Source: Hormoscilla sp. GM7CHS1pb
GTDB lineage: Bacteria > Cyanobacteriota > Cyanobacteriia > Cyanobacteriales > Desertifilaceae
Assembly: GCA_014323675.1 (NCBI GenBank)
Contig: JACONN010000002.1
Coordinates: 2,276,001 to 2,340,000 of the forward strand
DNA: 64,000 nt
Direction of reading: 5' to 3'
In this document: piece after piece, positions 9,118 through 19,110 of the stretch
How the letters are laid out: each line of letters begins with the position of its first letter
Position numbering within the stretch: position 1 is the first letter of the stretch
Notes under the pieces: model-generated
Seen by the model: the letters and a program-made list of their open reading frames with translations, nothing else
The model's database searches: none
Told to the model about the DNA's origin: nothing
Program-made: the position numbers and the translations under genes

Positions 9118-10307
9118 ATGATGAAAAGTTTAACTGAAATGCCAACAACTGCCTATGATATCGAAAGCACTGTGTTAGAGCGTTACCAAGCAGGTGCGCG
9201 TCAGGTAGAGGATGGTCTGTGTTGCTCTACTAAATACGAGAGCGAATATCTGGATATCCTGCCAGCAGAAATCATTGAGAAAGATTATGGTTGTGGCGAC
9301 CCCAGTCGCTACGTCAAGCCAGGCGAAACGGTGGTGGATTTGGGTTCTGGTTCGGGCAAGATTTGCTATATTTTAGCTCAGAAAGTGGGTCCGCAGGGCA
9401 AGGCGATCGGGGTTGATTTCAATGATGAAATGCTGACCTTGGCCAAGAAATATCAAGATAATATTGCCAAGCAGATTGGATACCATAATGTGCGGTTTGT
9501 CAAGGGAAAAATTCAAGACTTGGCTTTGGATTTAGAGGCGGTACAACGGTGGTTGTCCGAACATCCGATTACTTCGATCGAAGATGTGGCCAAGCTTGAG
9601 GTCGAATGCGATCGGCTGCGGCAAGAACAGCCCCTGATCGCAGATAATAGCGTTGACGTGGTAGTTTCTAATTGCGTGTTAAATTTGGTGCGTCCCCAAG
9701 ATAAAAAACAGCTGTTTGCCGAAATATATCGCGTCCTGAAACGGGGTGGACGGGCCGTGATTTCTGATATTGTCTGCGATGAAGACCCGACTGCGGAAAT
9801 TATTAATGACCCGCAACTGTGGAGTGGCTGTATTGCGGGTGCTTTCCGGGAAGATGCGTTTGTGGAAATGTTTGCACAAGCGGGTTTTTATGGGATGGAA
9901 ATTCTCAGCCGCCAGTCGGAACCTTGGCAGGTGATTGACGGAATTGAATTTCGTTCTGTGACGGTGCAAGCTTTTAAGGGGAAGGATGGTCCTTGCTGGG
10001 AACGGAATCAGGCAGTGATTTATACTGGACCTTGGAAACAGGTGTTGGATGATGACGGACATACTTACGATCGGGGCAAGCGGACAGCAGTTTGTGACAA
10101 GACTTTCCACATCTTGACTAACCCTAATGGTCCATATAATGGCGATTTCTTGCCCGTAGAACCCTATGTAGAGATTCCTTTAGAAAAGGCGGGAGTATTT
10201 GATTGTTCTCGCCCCAGCATCCGCCACCCCGGGAAACTAAAGGAATGAATTATCGGGTGAATAAGGATGCAGATGATTGCTGTGGGCCAGAAAGCAGTTG
10301 TTGTTAA
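9118..10307 (+). CDS. arsM: Arsenite S-adenosylmethionine methyltransferase ArsM (frameshift near the C-terminus)
   Basis: The main frame 9118-10248 encodes 376 aa. DGLCCSTKYESEYLDILPAE carries the N-terminal Cys pair, VVDLGSGSGKICYILAQKVG is the SAM-binding motif I, and CVLNLVRPQDKKQLFAEIYR follows. This is the arsenosugar-pathway type ArsM of cyanobacteria, which methylates As(III). As given the frame ends KLKE, but one extra C or G at 10227-10233 would give RHPRETKGMNYRVNKDADD and a Cys-rich tail CCGPESSCC ending at 10307; related ArsM proteins end in such a tail. I therefore place the end at 10307 and treat the break as a probable one-base loss. Alternatively the tail is a separate 20-codon frame overlapping the stop by ATGA. 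Aquaporin and arsC follow downstream. Confidence 0.88.
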
Positions 10308-10330
10308 AGATAGCTGAAGATTAGAGGGCG

Positions 10331-10359
10331 ATCGCCTTTATTCGAGGAATAAAGGCGAT
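10331..10359 (+). terminator. Stem-loop downstream of arsM
   Basis: Perfect 12-bp inverted repeat ATCGCCTTTATT / AATAAAGGCGAT with a 5-nt loop (CGAGG), 24 bp after the arsM tail stop. There is no strong T-run after it, so it may be a processing or weak termination hairpin. Confidence 0.55.
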
Positions 10360-10837
10360 AATGTGGTTTGAATTAAGAAACCCGGTTTTTCCCATATACC
10401 TGGTTTCTGGGTCTTGCAGCCGGGGTACTTATAAATCCCTGGCCCGCCCACTGTTTATCTATATAAATGCCGAGCGATGGTATATTTCGTGGATTTTTAC
10501 ATGAAAAACGCGAGTAGTAAATGATGTCGGCTACGTGCCTTTCTCCACACGCAGTTATAACTTGCTCTACCATAATTTTTATCAAATGAAGGTGAACAGT
10601 ATATGGGGGCAAGTACGATCGCGTAGCGTGCAGCCATGTCAGACCTGACAATTGAAGAAGTGTTGAAAAAACAAGCAGAGTTTTAAGTATAATACAAATT
10701 TTATTGGCGATGAAACAGTTAATATTTCCCCATTGGGGGGATCGGCAACAGGGTTATGAGATAGTTGCTACTAACTGGATCGTGATCGAATTCAAATGGT
10801 ATAATTGGCTGTTCATTGACAGGGAAAGAATAACACC
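10360..10837. other. Intergenic region between arsM and aquaporin
   Basis: No supported gene. It holds an AAGAAACCCGGTTTTT...CCTGGTTTCT inverted-repeat copy (about 10377-10408), a family found repeatedly in this window, and a short AT-rich stretch before the aquaporin GTG. The longest minus-strand frame runs across this repeat and has no family features. Confidence 0.5.
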
Positions 10838-11554
10838 GTGATCGGGAAAAAACAGGGAATCAAAAAGAATCTGTGGAACGCGGTTTACCATTGCTGGCAA
10901 GAGGCAGTGGTAGAGGCCATAGACACTTTCGTTTTAGTGTTTGTGGGCACGGGTGCTGTGATGGTAAATCAGATAGCAGATGAAGCCTTGACTCATCTGG
11001 GCATCAGCTTCGTGTTTGGGGCAGTGGTAGCCGCTTTAATTTATACCACAGGGCACATCAGCGGAGCGCATATTAACCCAGCTGTAACCCTAGGTTTCTG
11101 GTCAAGTGGCTTTTTTCCCACCCGCAAGGTACTACCCTATATCTTGGCTCAATGCCTAGGGGCGATCGCCGCTTCGGCCTTACTGCTGCTCACCCTAGGT
11201 GCCGTAGCCGATCTGGGCGCCACCCAACCCTTAAATGGTAACTGGTGGCAAGCATTAATCCTGGAAACAATTCTCACCTTTATCTTAATGTTTGTTATCT
11301 TAGGAAGTGGGCTCGATCGCCGCTCTCCGAATGGTTTTGCCGGGATAGCGATCGGGCTAACAGTCGGATTAGAAGCCGCCTGTATGGGGCCAATTACCGG
11401 AGCCAGCATGAACCCAGCCCGATCGCTGGGTCCCGCCGTAGTTGCGAGCATTTGGCAGCATCACTGGATTTATTGGGTAGCCCCCATTTTAGGAGCACAA
11501 TTAGCCGCGATCGTCTATGGGCAACTTTCTCATGGATTTCGAGATATCAAATAA
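10838..11554 (+). CDS. MIP-family channel (aquaporin/aquaglyceroporin, AqpS-like by context)
   Basis: 238 aa, six predicted membrane helices. Both channel motifs are present: SGAHINPAVTLGF (about residue 78) and GASMNPARSLGP (about 190), with the selectivity-filter Arg after the second NPA. The start is GTG at 10838; no ATG lies close by in frame. It sits 21 bp upstream of arsC and downstream of arsM. In rhizobial ars operons an aquaglyceroporin (AqpS) paired with ArsC lets As(III) leave the cell down its gradient. I infer the same role here from context; a general water/glycerol channel remains possible. Confidence 0.9.
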   Translation: MIGKKQGIKKNLWNAVYHCWQEAVVEAIDTFVLVFVGTGAVMVNQIADEALTHLGISFVFGAVVAALIYTTGHISGAHINPAVTLGFWSSGFFPTRKVLPYILAQCLGAIAASALLLLTLGAVADLGATQPLNGNWWQALILETILTFILMFVILGSGLDRRSPNGFAGIAIGLTVGLEAACMGPITGASMNPARSLGPAVVASIWQHHWIYWVAPILGAQLAAIVYGQLSHGFRDIK

Positions 11555-11575
11555 ACGCTTACTGGAGGAAGTCCA

Positions 11576-11971
11576 ATGAAAAAAGTCATGTTTGTTTGCA
11601 AAAGAAACAGCTGTCGTTCTCAGATGGCAGAAGGATTTGCGCGTCAGCTAGGAACGGGCCAAATTGCCGTTACCAGTTCCGGACTAGAAGCCAGCAGAGT
11701 CCATCCCACAGCTATTCAAGTCATGGATGAAATTGAGATTGATATCAGGGACCAGACTTCTAAGCCATTAACTGATTTTAACCCGGAAGAGTACGATGCC
11801 GTAATTTCCCTGTGTGGCTGCGGCGTCAACTTGCCAGAAGCTTGGGTGATGCGAGAAATCTTTGAAGATTGGCAATTAGACGACCCCGACGGGCAACCGA
11901 TCGAAACTTTTCACCGCGTCCGGGATGAAATTGAAGAACGAGTAGAACAATTGATTGCCAAACTAAATTAA
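11576..11971 (+). CDS. arsC: Arsenate reductase, glutathione/glutaredoxin-type (low-MW phosphatase fold)
   Basis: 131 aa. It starts MKKVMFVCKRNSCRSQMAEG, the phosphatase-like CX5R loop with the extra Cys, and contains VTSSGLEASRVHPTAI and the ISLCGCGVNLPEAW redox Cys region. This matches the Synechocystis-type ArsC, which reduces As(V) to As(III) using glutathione/glutaredoxin. A strong ribosome binding site (GGAGG) lies 10 bp before the ATG. It is 21 bp after the aquaporin stop, so the two are clearly co-transcribed. Confidence 0.95.
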   Translation: MKKVMFVCKRNSCRSQMAEGFARQLGTGQIAVTSSGLEASRVHPTAIQVMDEIEIDIRDQTSKPLTDFNPEEYDAVISLCGCGVNLPEAWVMREIFEDWQLDDPDGQPIETFHRVRDEIEERVEQLIAKLN

Positions 11972-11987
11972 GCGCATATATGAATTA

Positions 11988-12020
11988 AGAAACCAGGTTT
12001 TTGCGGAAAACCTGGTTTCT
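11988..12020 (+). terminator. Inverted repeat after arsC, terminator-like
   Basis: 14-bp perfect arms AGAAACCAGGTTTT / AAAACCTGGTTTCT around TGCGG, 16 bp after the arsC stop. It belongs to a dispersed AGAAACCCGGTTT family (also near 10377, 51685 and 59085). It can act as a terminator hairpin, although there is no T-run beyond the stem. Confidence 0.55.
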
Positions 12021-12085
12021 GCGCTCTTGGTTCAGATGGCCTGGGAGCATCTCAGTTTTGTAATTTAGCCCCTGCAAGCTCCAGG

Positions 12086-12260
12086 CCCCTTCCGCTGCGA
12101 GGAGGGGGTCGCGTCCAGGAGCACCCTTTCGTTTACCGATCCACCCACCCATGTCGTTCGCCAGCAGGCAACGACATGGGTGGGTCGCGTCCAGGAGCAC
12201 CCACCCGGTCGTGTCGCTCCCGCGCACGACATGGGTGGGTGTCTCCGGACGCGGGTAGTG
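12086..12260. repeat. Cluster of palindromic elements (GCGTCCAGGAGCACCC / GGGTGGGTGTCTCCGGACGC)
   Basis: Several nested inverted repeats: CCACCCATGTCGTTCGCC with ACGACATGGGTGGG, then GGGTCGCGTCCAGGAGCACC with CGACATGGGTGGGTGTCTCC. The same modules recur at 43229-43291 and, inserted inside a coding sequence, at 47081-47129. Confidence 0.7.
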
Positions 12261-12397
12261 GGTCACAAGTAGTGATGTTAGCACAAGAAAGCTCAGACGG
12301 AGATCGCAATAGTGGCATCCAACGGCAAGTCAAATAACGATATTTCAGGCATTGACGTCCCAGCCGAAAAATTGAAAATGCCACATCCCCACACCTA

Positions 12398-12795
12398 TTG
12401 GGACAGACTAGCCATCACATCACTACATGTTTATCACTACCCATTTCCGAATATATCCTCCGACCGGTGAGACGTGTCCAAGCCGGTATCTACCAGCGTC
12501 AGTTCCAGATCCGTTTGCTCAAAGGTTTCCAGCACACTTCTCGCGTAAGAGGGGGGAGTAGGCGGGGTACCTCTGAAAGGGATAACGTGAGGCCTGAGAA
12601 CCGCCGGAATATACCGACGTCAGTTCCATGGACGTGTGATTGGGGTTTCCGGTCTCGAGGGGGAGTAGGCAAGGTACCTCTGAAAGGGAGAAAGCGATCC
12701 TGAGAACCACCACTATTTGATCTGTCTTCAATATCTGCAAAATATTTTTGCAGATATTCCTGCAACCAGTACAAGCTGTGCTTTATTCCGTCCAT
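12398..12795 (-). pseudogene. Debris: IS1 end plus inverted copy of leishmanolysin-like gene fragment
   Basis: Position 12410-12445 is a reverse copy of the IS1 terminal sequence GGTAGTGATAAACATGTAGT. 12455-12545 is the reverse complement of the peptidase fragment at 22260-22350 (GCTGGAAACCTTTGAGC...). 12548-12716 contains two copies of a TACCTCTGAAAGGGA / CTGAGAACC unit about 115 bp apart. The minus-strand frame is open by chance and I would not call it a protein. Confidence 0.55.
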
Positions 12796-12837
12796 TTTGA
12801 CTCTCCTATTACTGCCTCTTTTCTAAGTATTGTCATT

Positions 12838-13768
12838 TTAATTAAAAAAGAGACAGAAGTAAGCTAAAATAAAAGAGGATATTTTTAAGGATTGATAACA
12901 ATGTCGTACAGTCTAGACTTAAGGCAAAAAGTTATAACTTATCTAGAGAATGGTGGCTCCATTACGAAGGCAGCGAAAATTTTGGGAATAGGACGAGCCA
13001 CTATATACAGATGGTTAAATCGTCAAAACCTAGAGCCAACCAAGGTGGAACGACGTCAGAGAAAACCGGATTGGAAAGCATTAGAAAAAGATGTCCAAGA
13101 AAATCCTGATGCCAAATTGATAGAGAGAGCTAAAAAATTTGGAGTCCACCCGACTGCTATCTGGTATGCACTCAACAAAATACAAATTACCCGAAAAAAA
13201 AAAGAACTCCGGTATCGAGAAAGAAACAGAGAAGAAAGAATAAAGTATTATAGAATTTTGCCTTATCAAAATGTATGGAAGTGAAAGTCTTGTATTCATT
13301 GATGAGTCAGGGTTTGAGGATATTCAGTCTTGTATTTATGGATGGTCGAAAAAAGGTAAAAAAGTGTATGGAGAAAAACAAGGGAAACGGGGAACCAGAG
13401 AAAATTTAGTAGCAGGACGAAGAAAAAAAGAAAAAGATTTAATTGCGCCAATGTTATTTAGAGGTAGTCTAAATGCTGATGGTATGATCGGTTGGTTAGT
13501 AAAATATTTATTACCGGAATTAAAAATTATTTCAATATTAATCATGGACAATGCACCTATTCATAGAAAGAACGTGATTAGAGATTTAGTAGAGTCAGCA
13601 GGTCATAAAGTATTATTTTTGCCAAAATACTCTCCCGACCTCAATGATATTGAGCATGATTTTAGTGCCTTAAAGAGAGCCAGAATGTATGCACCTGTAG
13701 GCACATCTTTGGATGAAGTTATCCGGGATTATTGTGCTATTTAGTGCTGTCTCATTCTTATTTAAGAC
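12838..13768 (+). mobile_element. IS630-family insertion sequence, copy 1
   Basis: A transposase in two frames is flanked by imperfect inverted ends (TTAAAAAAGAGACAGA on the left; the reverse complement of the right end reads TTAAATAAGAATGAGACAG). The exact boundaries are approximate. Confidence 0.75.
12892..13744 (+). CDS. IS630-family transposase, split in two frames
   Basis: Frame 1 (12892-13284, 130 aa) carries an N-terminal helix-turn-helix: MSYSLDLRQKVITYLENGGS, then AKILGIGRATIYRWL. Frame 2 (13271-13744) carries the DDE catalytic core: LVFIDESGFE (D), LIMDNAPIHRK (D) and SPDLNDIEHDFSALK (E). They overlap by 14 nt and are offset by +1. IS630 elements often use frameshifting, but a one-base indel near 13260 (CCTTATCAAAATG) would also explain it. 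The last residues (IRDYCAI) are normal for the family. Confidence 0.85.
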
Positions 13769-13774
13769 GACTAT

Positions 13775-13866
13775 ACATAGGCAAAATTAATTTTATATCA
13801 AATCGCAGCCTCGCAAGCGTTACAGTCAGATTCGATATAAAAATAATTTTGTACGAATACTTATTA
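13775..13866. mobile_element. MITE-like element sharing ends with the IS630 at 56.0-57.1 kb (copy 1)
   Basis: About 90 bp. The left end contains GGCAAAATTAATTTTATAT; the right end, read on the other strand, is ACAAAATTATTTTTATATCG. The core AGCCTCGCAAGCGTTACAGT is also found in the copy at 22993-23082. The ends match the termini (TTGTGCAAAATTATTTTTAT) of the IS630 at 56027-57132, so that transposase could move it in trans. Confidence 0.7.
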
Positions 13867-13942
13867 GATCACAATCTTCTTGAGTAATCCAGCATTTCCG
13901 GAAATAATTTCGCGTGGGGAGGAGATTTTTAGAGTGTCTACA

Positions 13943-14032
13943 GCGTTTCTCAATAACGTGAGGTACAGCATCCAGCGATGAAACCCAGTGATATCAAGGC
14001 TTTCACTGGACCTCACGTTATTGATAAGTGCT
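13943..14032. mobile_element. Second MITE-like element with 15-bp perfect inverted ends
   Basis: TCAATAACGTGAGGT (13950) and ACCTCACGTTATTGA (ending 14024) are perfect complements. Imperfect pairing extends outward (AGCGTTTC / ATAAGTGCT). A second inverted pair, CCAGTGA / TCACTGG, lies inside. It has no coding capacity and I cannot assign the parent IS. Confidence 0.6.
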
Positions 14033-14375
14033 ATATCTAAAGGCTAATTGACAAATTTACTCGCTGTGCATCAAAAGAAAATCGACAATTTCTCCTCTCC
14101 GAGCTACTATTATAAAGCACCCGATCAGCCATCACCGGTGCCAGAGAAAACGGGTGTTCCTCCCATTATCTGGGTCGCTATGGTATTGTCTCCACAAATT
14201 TTAGCTTTTCTTAGCTTTTTGACTCAATACACAGCCCGAACTTCTTTTCAGGCTTCGCCGTGGGAAGGAGGGCTCCGGCTACAGGAACAAAGCCTGCCTG
14301 CGCCAGCTATTACATGCATCACCGGATGCACCAGTCCCAGGGCGGGCAGCGCCGGCGCTGCCCTACTATTATACA
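14033..14375. other. Intergenic region downstream of thiC
   Basis: No supported gene. A plus-strand frame includes PIIWVAMVLSPQILAFLSFL, which could be one membrane segment of a lost gene, but it has no start context. At 14344-14363 the perfect 20-bp palindrome GGGCAGCGCCGGCGCTGCCC lies 13 bp beyond the thiC stop and could act as a hairpin for thiC. Confidence 0.5.
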
Positions 14376-15871
<1,496 letters not shown>

Positions 15872-16212
15872 TATTTGATTATTCTATCACCCTGGGCGAA
15901 TTATGGGCAAGAAAGTAGTTTGTAGTTCGTCTGATCGTGCCTGAAATTCCCACCGATCAAGGGTTTTCGCCTATACTGCCCCAATCGCTCCTTGACAATT
16001 TTACATAGTGGCGAATATTTCTGTCCGACTACTCAGTCTCTGTCAGAACAGTTCGTCCGGGCCTAGCCTCATCATACCCTATGCCGCGCAGCACTTCTCC
16101 TACTTTCTCTTTGGAGGATCGGTTCGGAGTAAAATTGGGATGTGCTTGCTTGGATCGCCTCCCCGCAAGTGCTATTATCTACGATAACCCCGACCTAGGC
16201 AAAACTACCACG

Positions 16213-17343
16213 ATGAGTACATTTGACCCAAAGGAACCCGCATCTACCCCCGATCGTCCAGCGGATGAAGAACCGGTTACTCAAATTTCCGAGAACTTGG
16301 AAGAAGAGGATGAAGATGATGATGATACTATTACCTCCAAGTTCTCCATCGCGGTTTCTCGGACAGATTTTGATGTCGAAGGTATAGTTAGACGCTTGAG
16401 GGACGAGGAGATATACATTCCCGACTTTCAACGTTCCTATGTCTGGAAAATCAAACAAGCTTCGCGTTTTATCGAATCCCTATTGCTGGGTCTGCCCGTT
16501 CCGAGTATCTTCTTAGCCAAAGAACCAGACAACAGACTGATAGTGATTGACGGACAGCAAAGATTGCGGAGTATTCAATATTTCTACGATGGCAAGTTTT
16601 CCGGACGACGTACCGCCTTTTCTCTTCAAGGAGTTCATGCGGAATTTGAGCGAGAAACATATAAGTCGCTGAAGGACGAGTATCGACGCAAATTAAACAA
16701 CTCTGTTTTATCGGCTACTGTAGTCGATCCACTTCAGGATAGCAACAAAAGCAGCATTTACTATATTTTTGAAAGGCTGAATACAGGAGGAACTCTGCTC
16801 AAACCCCAGGAAATTAGAGCTTGCATTTATCACGGGGAATTCAACAAGCTGTTGCATGAATTAAACGAAAATGAGAATTGGCGTGACATCTATGGTAAAA
16901 TGGATAATAATAAGAAAGACCAAGAAATGATTCTCCGCTTTCTAGCATTTTACTTTCAAGGAAATGACTACAAACGCAATATGAAAGATTTCATCAATCA
17001 ATATATGAGCAGTAACCGCAACCTGCAAAAGCAGTCCGAAGGGGAAATCAGGAAAGCATTTATCCCGACAATTTCAATAATTCATAAATCCCTCGGAAAC
17101 AAAGCTTTCCGACTTGAAAATAGATTTTTTCCCACTATATTTGAGTCGGTTTCGATCGCGATCGCGCGCAGGTTGGCGCAAAGTGAGATTAAGAACCTTG
17201 AGGAATTGAAAAGTTGGTATGAATCACTGGTGGCAGATCCAGAATTTAGGAGTGTATCGATGAAAATCCGCAATTTAACTAGCAAAGAGAATTTCCAAAA
17301 GCGGATAGAAATTGCTGCCAGCTTGTTAGCAGAGGTGGAATAG
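16213..17343 (+). CDS. DUF262-domain protein (GmrSD/ParB-like N-terminal fold)
   Basis: 377 aa from the ATG at 16213. An upstream in-frame ATG at 16081 would add 44 residues without family character. An acidic segment (EEEDEDDDD) precedes the DUF262 core: EGIVRRLRDEEIYIPDFQRS and LIVIDGQQRLRSIQYFYDG, the conserved P.FQR..VW and DGQQR motifs. The C-terminal half is helical. DUF262 proteins include the nucleotide-binding half of type IV restriction enzymes (GmrSD), but no DUF1524 nuclease domain or partner is seen here, so a restriction role is only a possibility. The gene stands alone. Confidence 0.85.
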   Translation: MSTFDPKEPASTPDRPADEEPVTQISENLEEEDEDDDDTITSKFSIAVSRTDFDVEGIVRRLRDEEIYIPDFQRSYVWKIKQASRFIESLLLGLPVPSIFLAKEPDNRLIVIDGQQRLRSIQYFYDGKFSGRRTAFSLQGVHAEFERETYKSLKDEYRRKLNNSVLSATVVDPLQDSNKSSIYYIFERLNTGGTLLKPQEIRACIYHGEFNKLLHELNENENWRDIYGKMDNNKKDQEMILRFLAFYFQGNDYKRNMKDFINQYMSSNRNLQKQSEGEIRKAFIPTISIIHKSLGNKAFRLENRFFPTIFESVSIAIARRLAQSEIKNLEELKSWYESLVADPEFRSVSMKIRNLTSKENFQKRIEIAASLLAEVE

Positions 17344-17440
17344 ATACATCGTCTATATCGTCATCTCGTCGCCGTCACCCTAAAGGGTGCGGCTACTCTA
17401 ACTAAGCCCGCCTGCGCGGGCTAGAATATTTTATAAAGTA
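17344..17440. repeat. Dispersed repeat between the DUF262 gene and antitoxin remnant
   Basis: CACCCTAAAGGGTG hairpin followed by TAAGCCCGCCTGCGCGGGCT, which contains an AGCCCGC/GCGGGCT inverted repeat. A diverged reverse copy is at about 2690-2750. Confidence 0.5.
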
Positions 17441-17638
17441 CGGTATGTAATAATCACTCGTCAAGGCGCCGCTGTGGGAATCCTAATCGGTTTAGAAGAT
17501 CCTGAAGACTGGTGGGAAGAATTGCTTTTACATAACCCCAAATTTCTTGAGAGGATAGCACAAGCTCGAAAACATCTGCAAGAGGGGAAAGGTGTTAGCA
17601 TAGAGGAGATTAGAGCCAAGTACGAACATCACCCTTGA
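17441..17638 (+). pseudogene. Phd/YefM-like antitoxin, 5'-truncated
   Basis: The open frame reads RYVIITRQGAAVGILIGLED, followed by KFLERIAQARKHLQEGKGVS and IEEI. This is the typical C-terminal part of type II antitoxins of the Phd/YefM group. No start codon and no N-terminal DNA-binding part are present; the upstream sequence is the dispersed repeat. No toxin follows. Confidence 0.65.
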
Positions 17639-17770
17639 CTGCACAACCGCGCTCTGCGGAACTTTGAGAGCAAGAGGAGGCGGTCGTTTATTATAGGCAT
17701 TACGGGAGTAACGATCGCCCCACAGGAGTTTCCTCTCATCAAAATATTGGACTTATTGCTTTGACAATCT

Positions 17771-18262
17771 CTAGCGGTTATCAACCCTCTCTATGGTTGC
17801 TGGCGCGCAAACCTTCGCGTCGTCGCAATTAACGATGATAATTTCACCGTTTGGTTGTCTTCTCATGACCAGGTTGTCAGCGACGTAGGTGAGTTTTGGT
17901 AACTGGGTTTCGGGGTCTCTGGGGCTGTATCCTGCTATAACTAAACCAAAGGAGCAAGACTGAATTCTCATGGTTTGCAACACAAGATCGGGACGGTTGA
18001 TGTGCGGATTTCAGTAGCTGGTTAACATCAGCCCTGAATCCCCTCTCATCTCGAGTACGCTCTCATAGTAGTCGCCCTGCACTGTCCAACCTATCTTATA
18101 AGTCCCGTAAAGGTACTCGCTACGGTTGGGTCGAGTACAGCTTCGCTGCTGAGCGATAATGTTGTGAGTGGGCCTTGGTGATGAAAACGGCGAAACCGAT
18201 CGTTCCGGTGCTGGTGATGTCCGTTGGGGACTGGCGGCCACTAGAGGTTGAGACATATCCAT
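17771..18262 (-). pseudogene. Unknown protein with an internal TGA stop
   Basis: Two frames in the same register (18011-18262 and 17771-17983) are separated by one TGA at 18011-18013 and nine sense codons (NPHINRPDL). Together they would give about 163 residues including YLYGTYKIGWTVQGDYYESV and NLVMRRQPNGEIIIVNCDDA. The unbroken coding character on both sides indicates one gene with a nonsense mutation. I do not recognise the family. Confidence 0.5.
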
Positions 18263-18527
18263 TCGCCAGCGTTAGCAAAAGCATGGTCCCACAACCCAGT
18301 GAGCTAATTTACTGGGTTTTAGCGGAGGTGGCTTCACGATCTTTCTCCTTATCCATTGCTGATGAGTAGTTCCCGCTAGACTGATACAAACAGTCGCGGT
18401 CTCTCAATTGTACTACATCTGCTCGTTGGTTGGCTATTGGAAAAAAATCTTGCCTCCAAGTCTGGTATGCTGGCAGACGATCGCCTCCCCGCCATTGAGA
18501 GCACAAATATCACTTTTTGCCATCGTC

Positions 18528-18894
18528 TCAGCAACGGTCCTCTCGTACTTGGTGGAAGGTGACAACGACACAGTGGTCTACTCGATCGCAGTTTACCTGA
18601 AAGCTGGGCTGGGGATACAGTATTTTCAGACGACTTTCCCACATTTGCCCGATCGCCTTTCCCAGATAAAGCATATTTTCCGTACCTACGGCCTGGGATC
18701 GGAGGGAGAATGTCATCAATGTGCCGATGGTTCATTACCTGCTCAATTGAGGTAATGTCGTTTCCTAGCGTTGCTTTCCACCGATCGTAAATATGGCGAT
18801 CGAACCCTGACGATCGAAATATACCACCTTCATGCTCGATCGCATCTGGCCAGAATGGTTTCGTGAAAGCTATGGCAACTTCCACATTTGTCAA
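18528..18894 (-). pseudogene. Frameshifted paralogue of the 20497-20988 gene
   Basis: The N-terminal half, VEVAIAFTKPFWPDAIEHEG ... NDITSIEQVMNHRHIDDILP, is followed in another frame by AVGTENMLYLGKAIGQMWES ... VVVTFHQVRE. Both halves align with the intact paralogue; about 25 N-terminal residues are missing and a frameshift lies at about 18705-18720. The two copies, in the same orientation, bracket the WD40 gene. Confidence 0.7.
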
Positions 18895-18929
18895 AAAGTA
18901 ATTCCCTCACTTCGCTGCCATCCCGCAGT

Positions 18930-19012
18930 TCAAACCCTGCGTTACCAGGCGGTCGCCAGGTTTCGAGTCGCCAAGTCGGTCAAAACCGACTAATAGGATA
19001 ATGCTTAAATTC
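18930..19012. repeat. Dispersed composite palindromic repeat copy
   Basis: TTCGAGTCGCCAAGTCGGTC / AAAACCGACTAATAGGATAA / TGCTTAAA. The same module (AGTCGGTTGAAACCGACTAA, GGGATAATGCTTAAA, then AAAATGGTATAACA) occurs at 44080-44170. Confidence 0.65.
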
Positions 19013-19110
19013 ATCGTAGCATTTTTTTGAGAAAATGGTATAACACCCCTACAGGTAAATTTATATGCCTCATGCGGGTATAATGGGAGAAAGATACCTC
19101 CCAACTGCTT

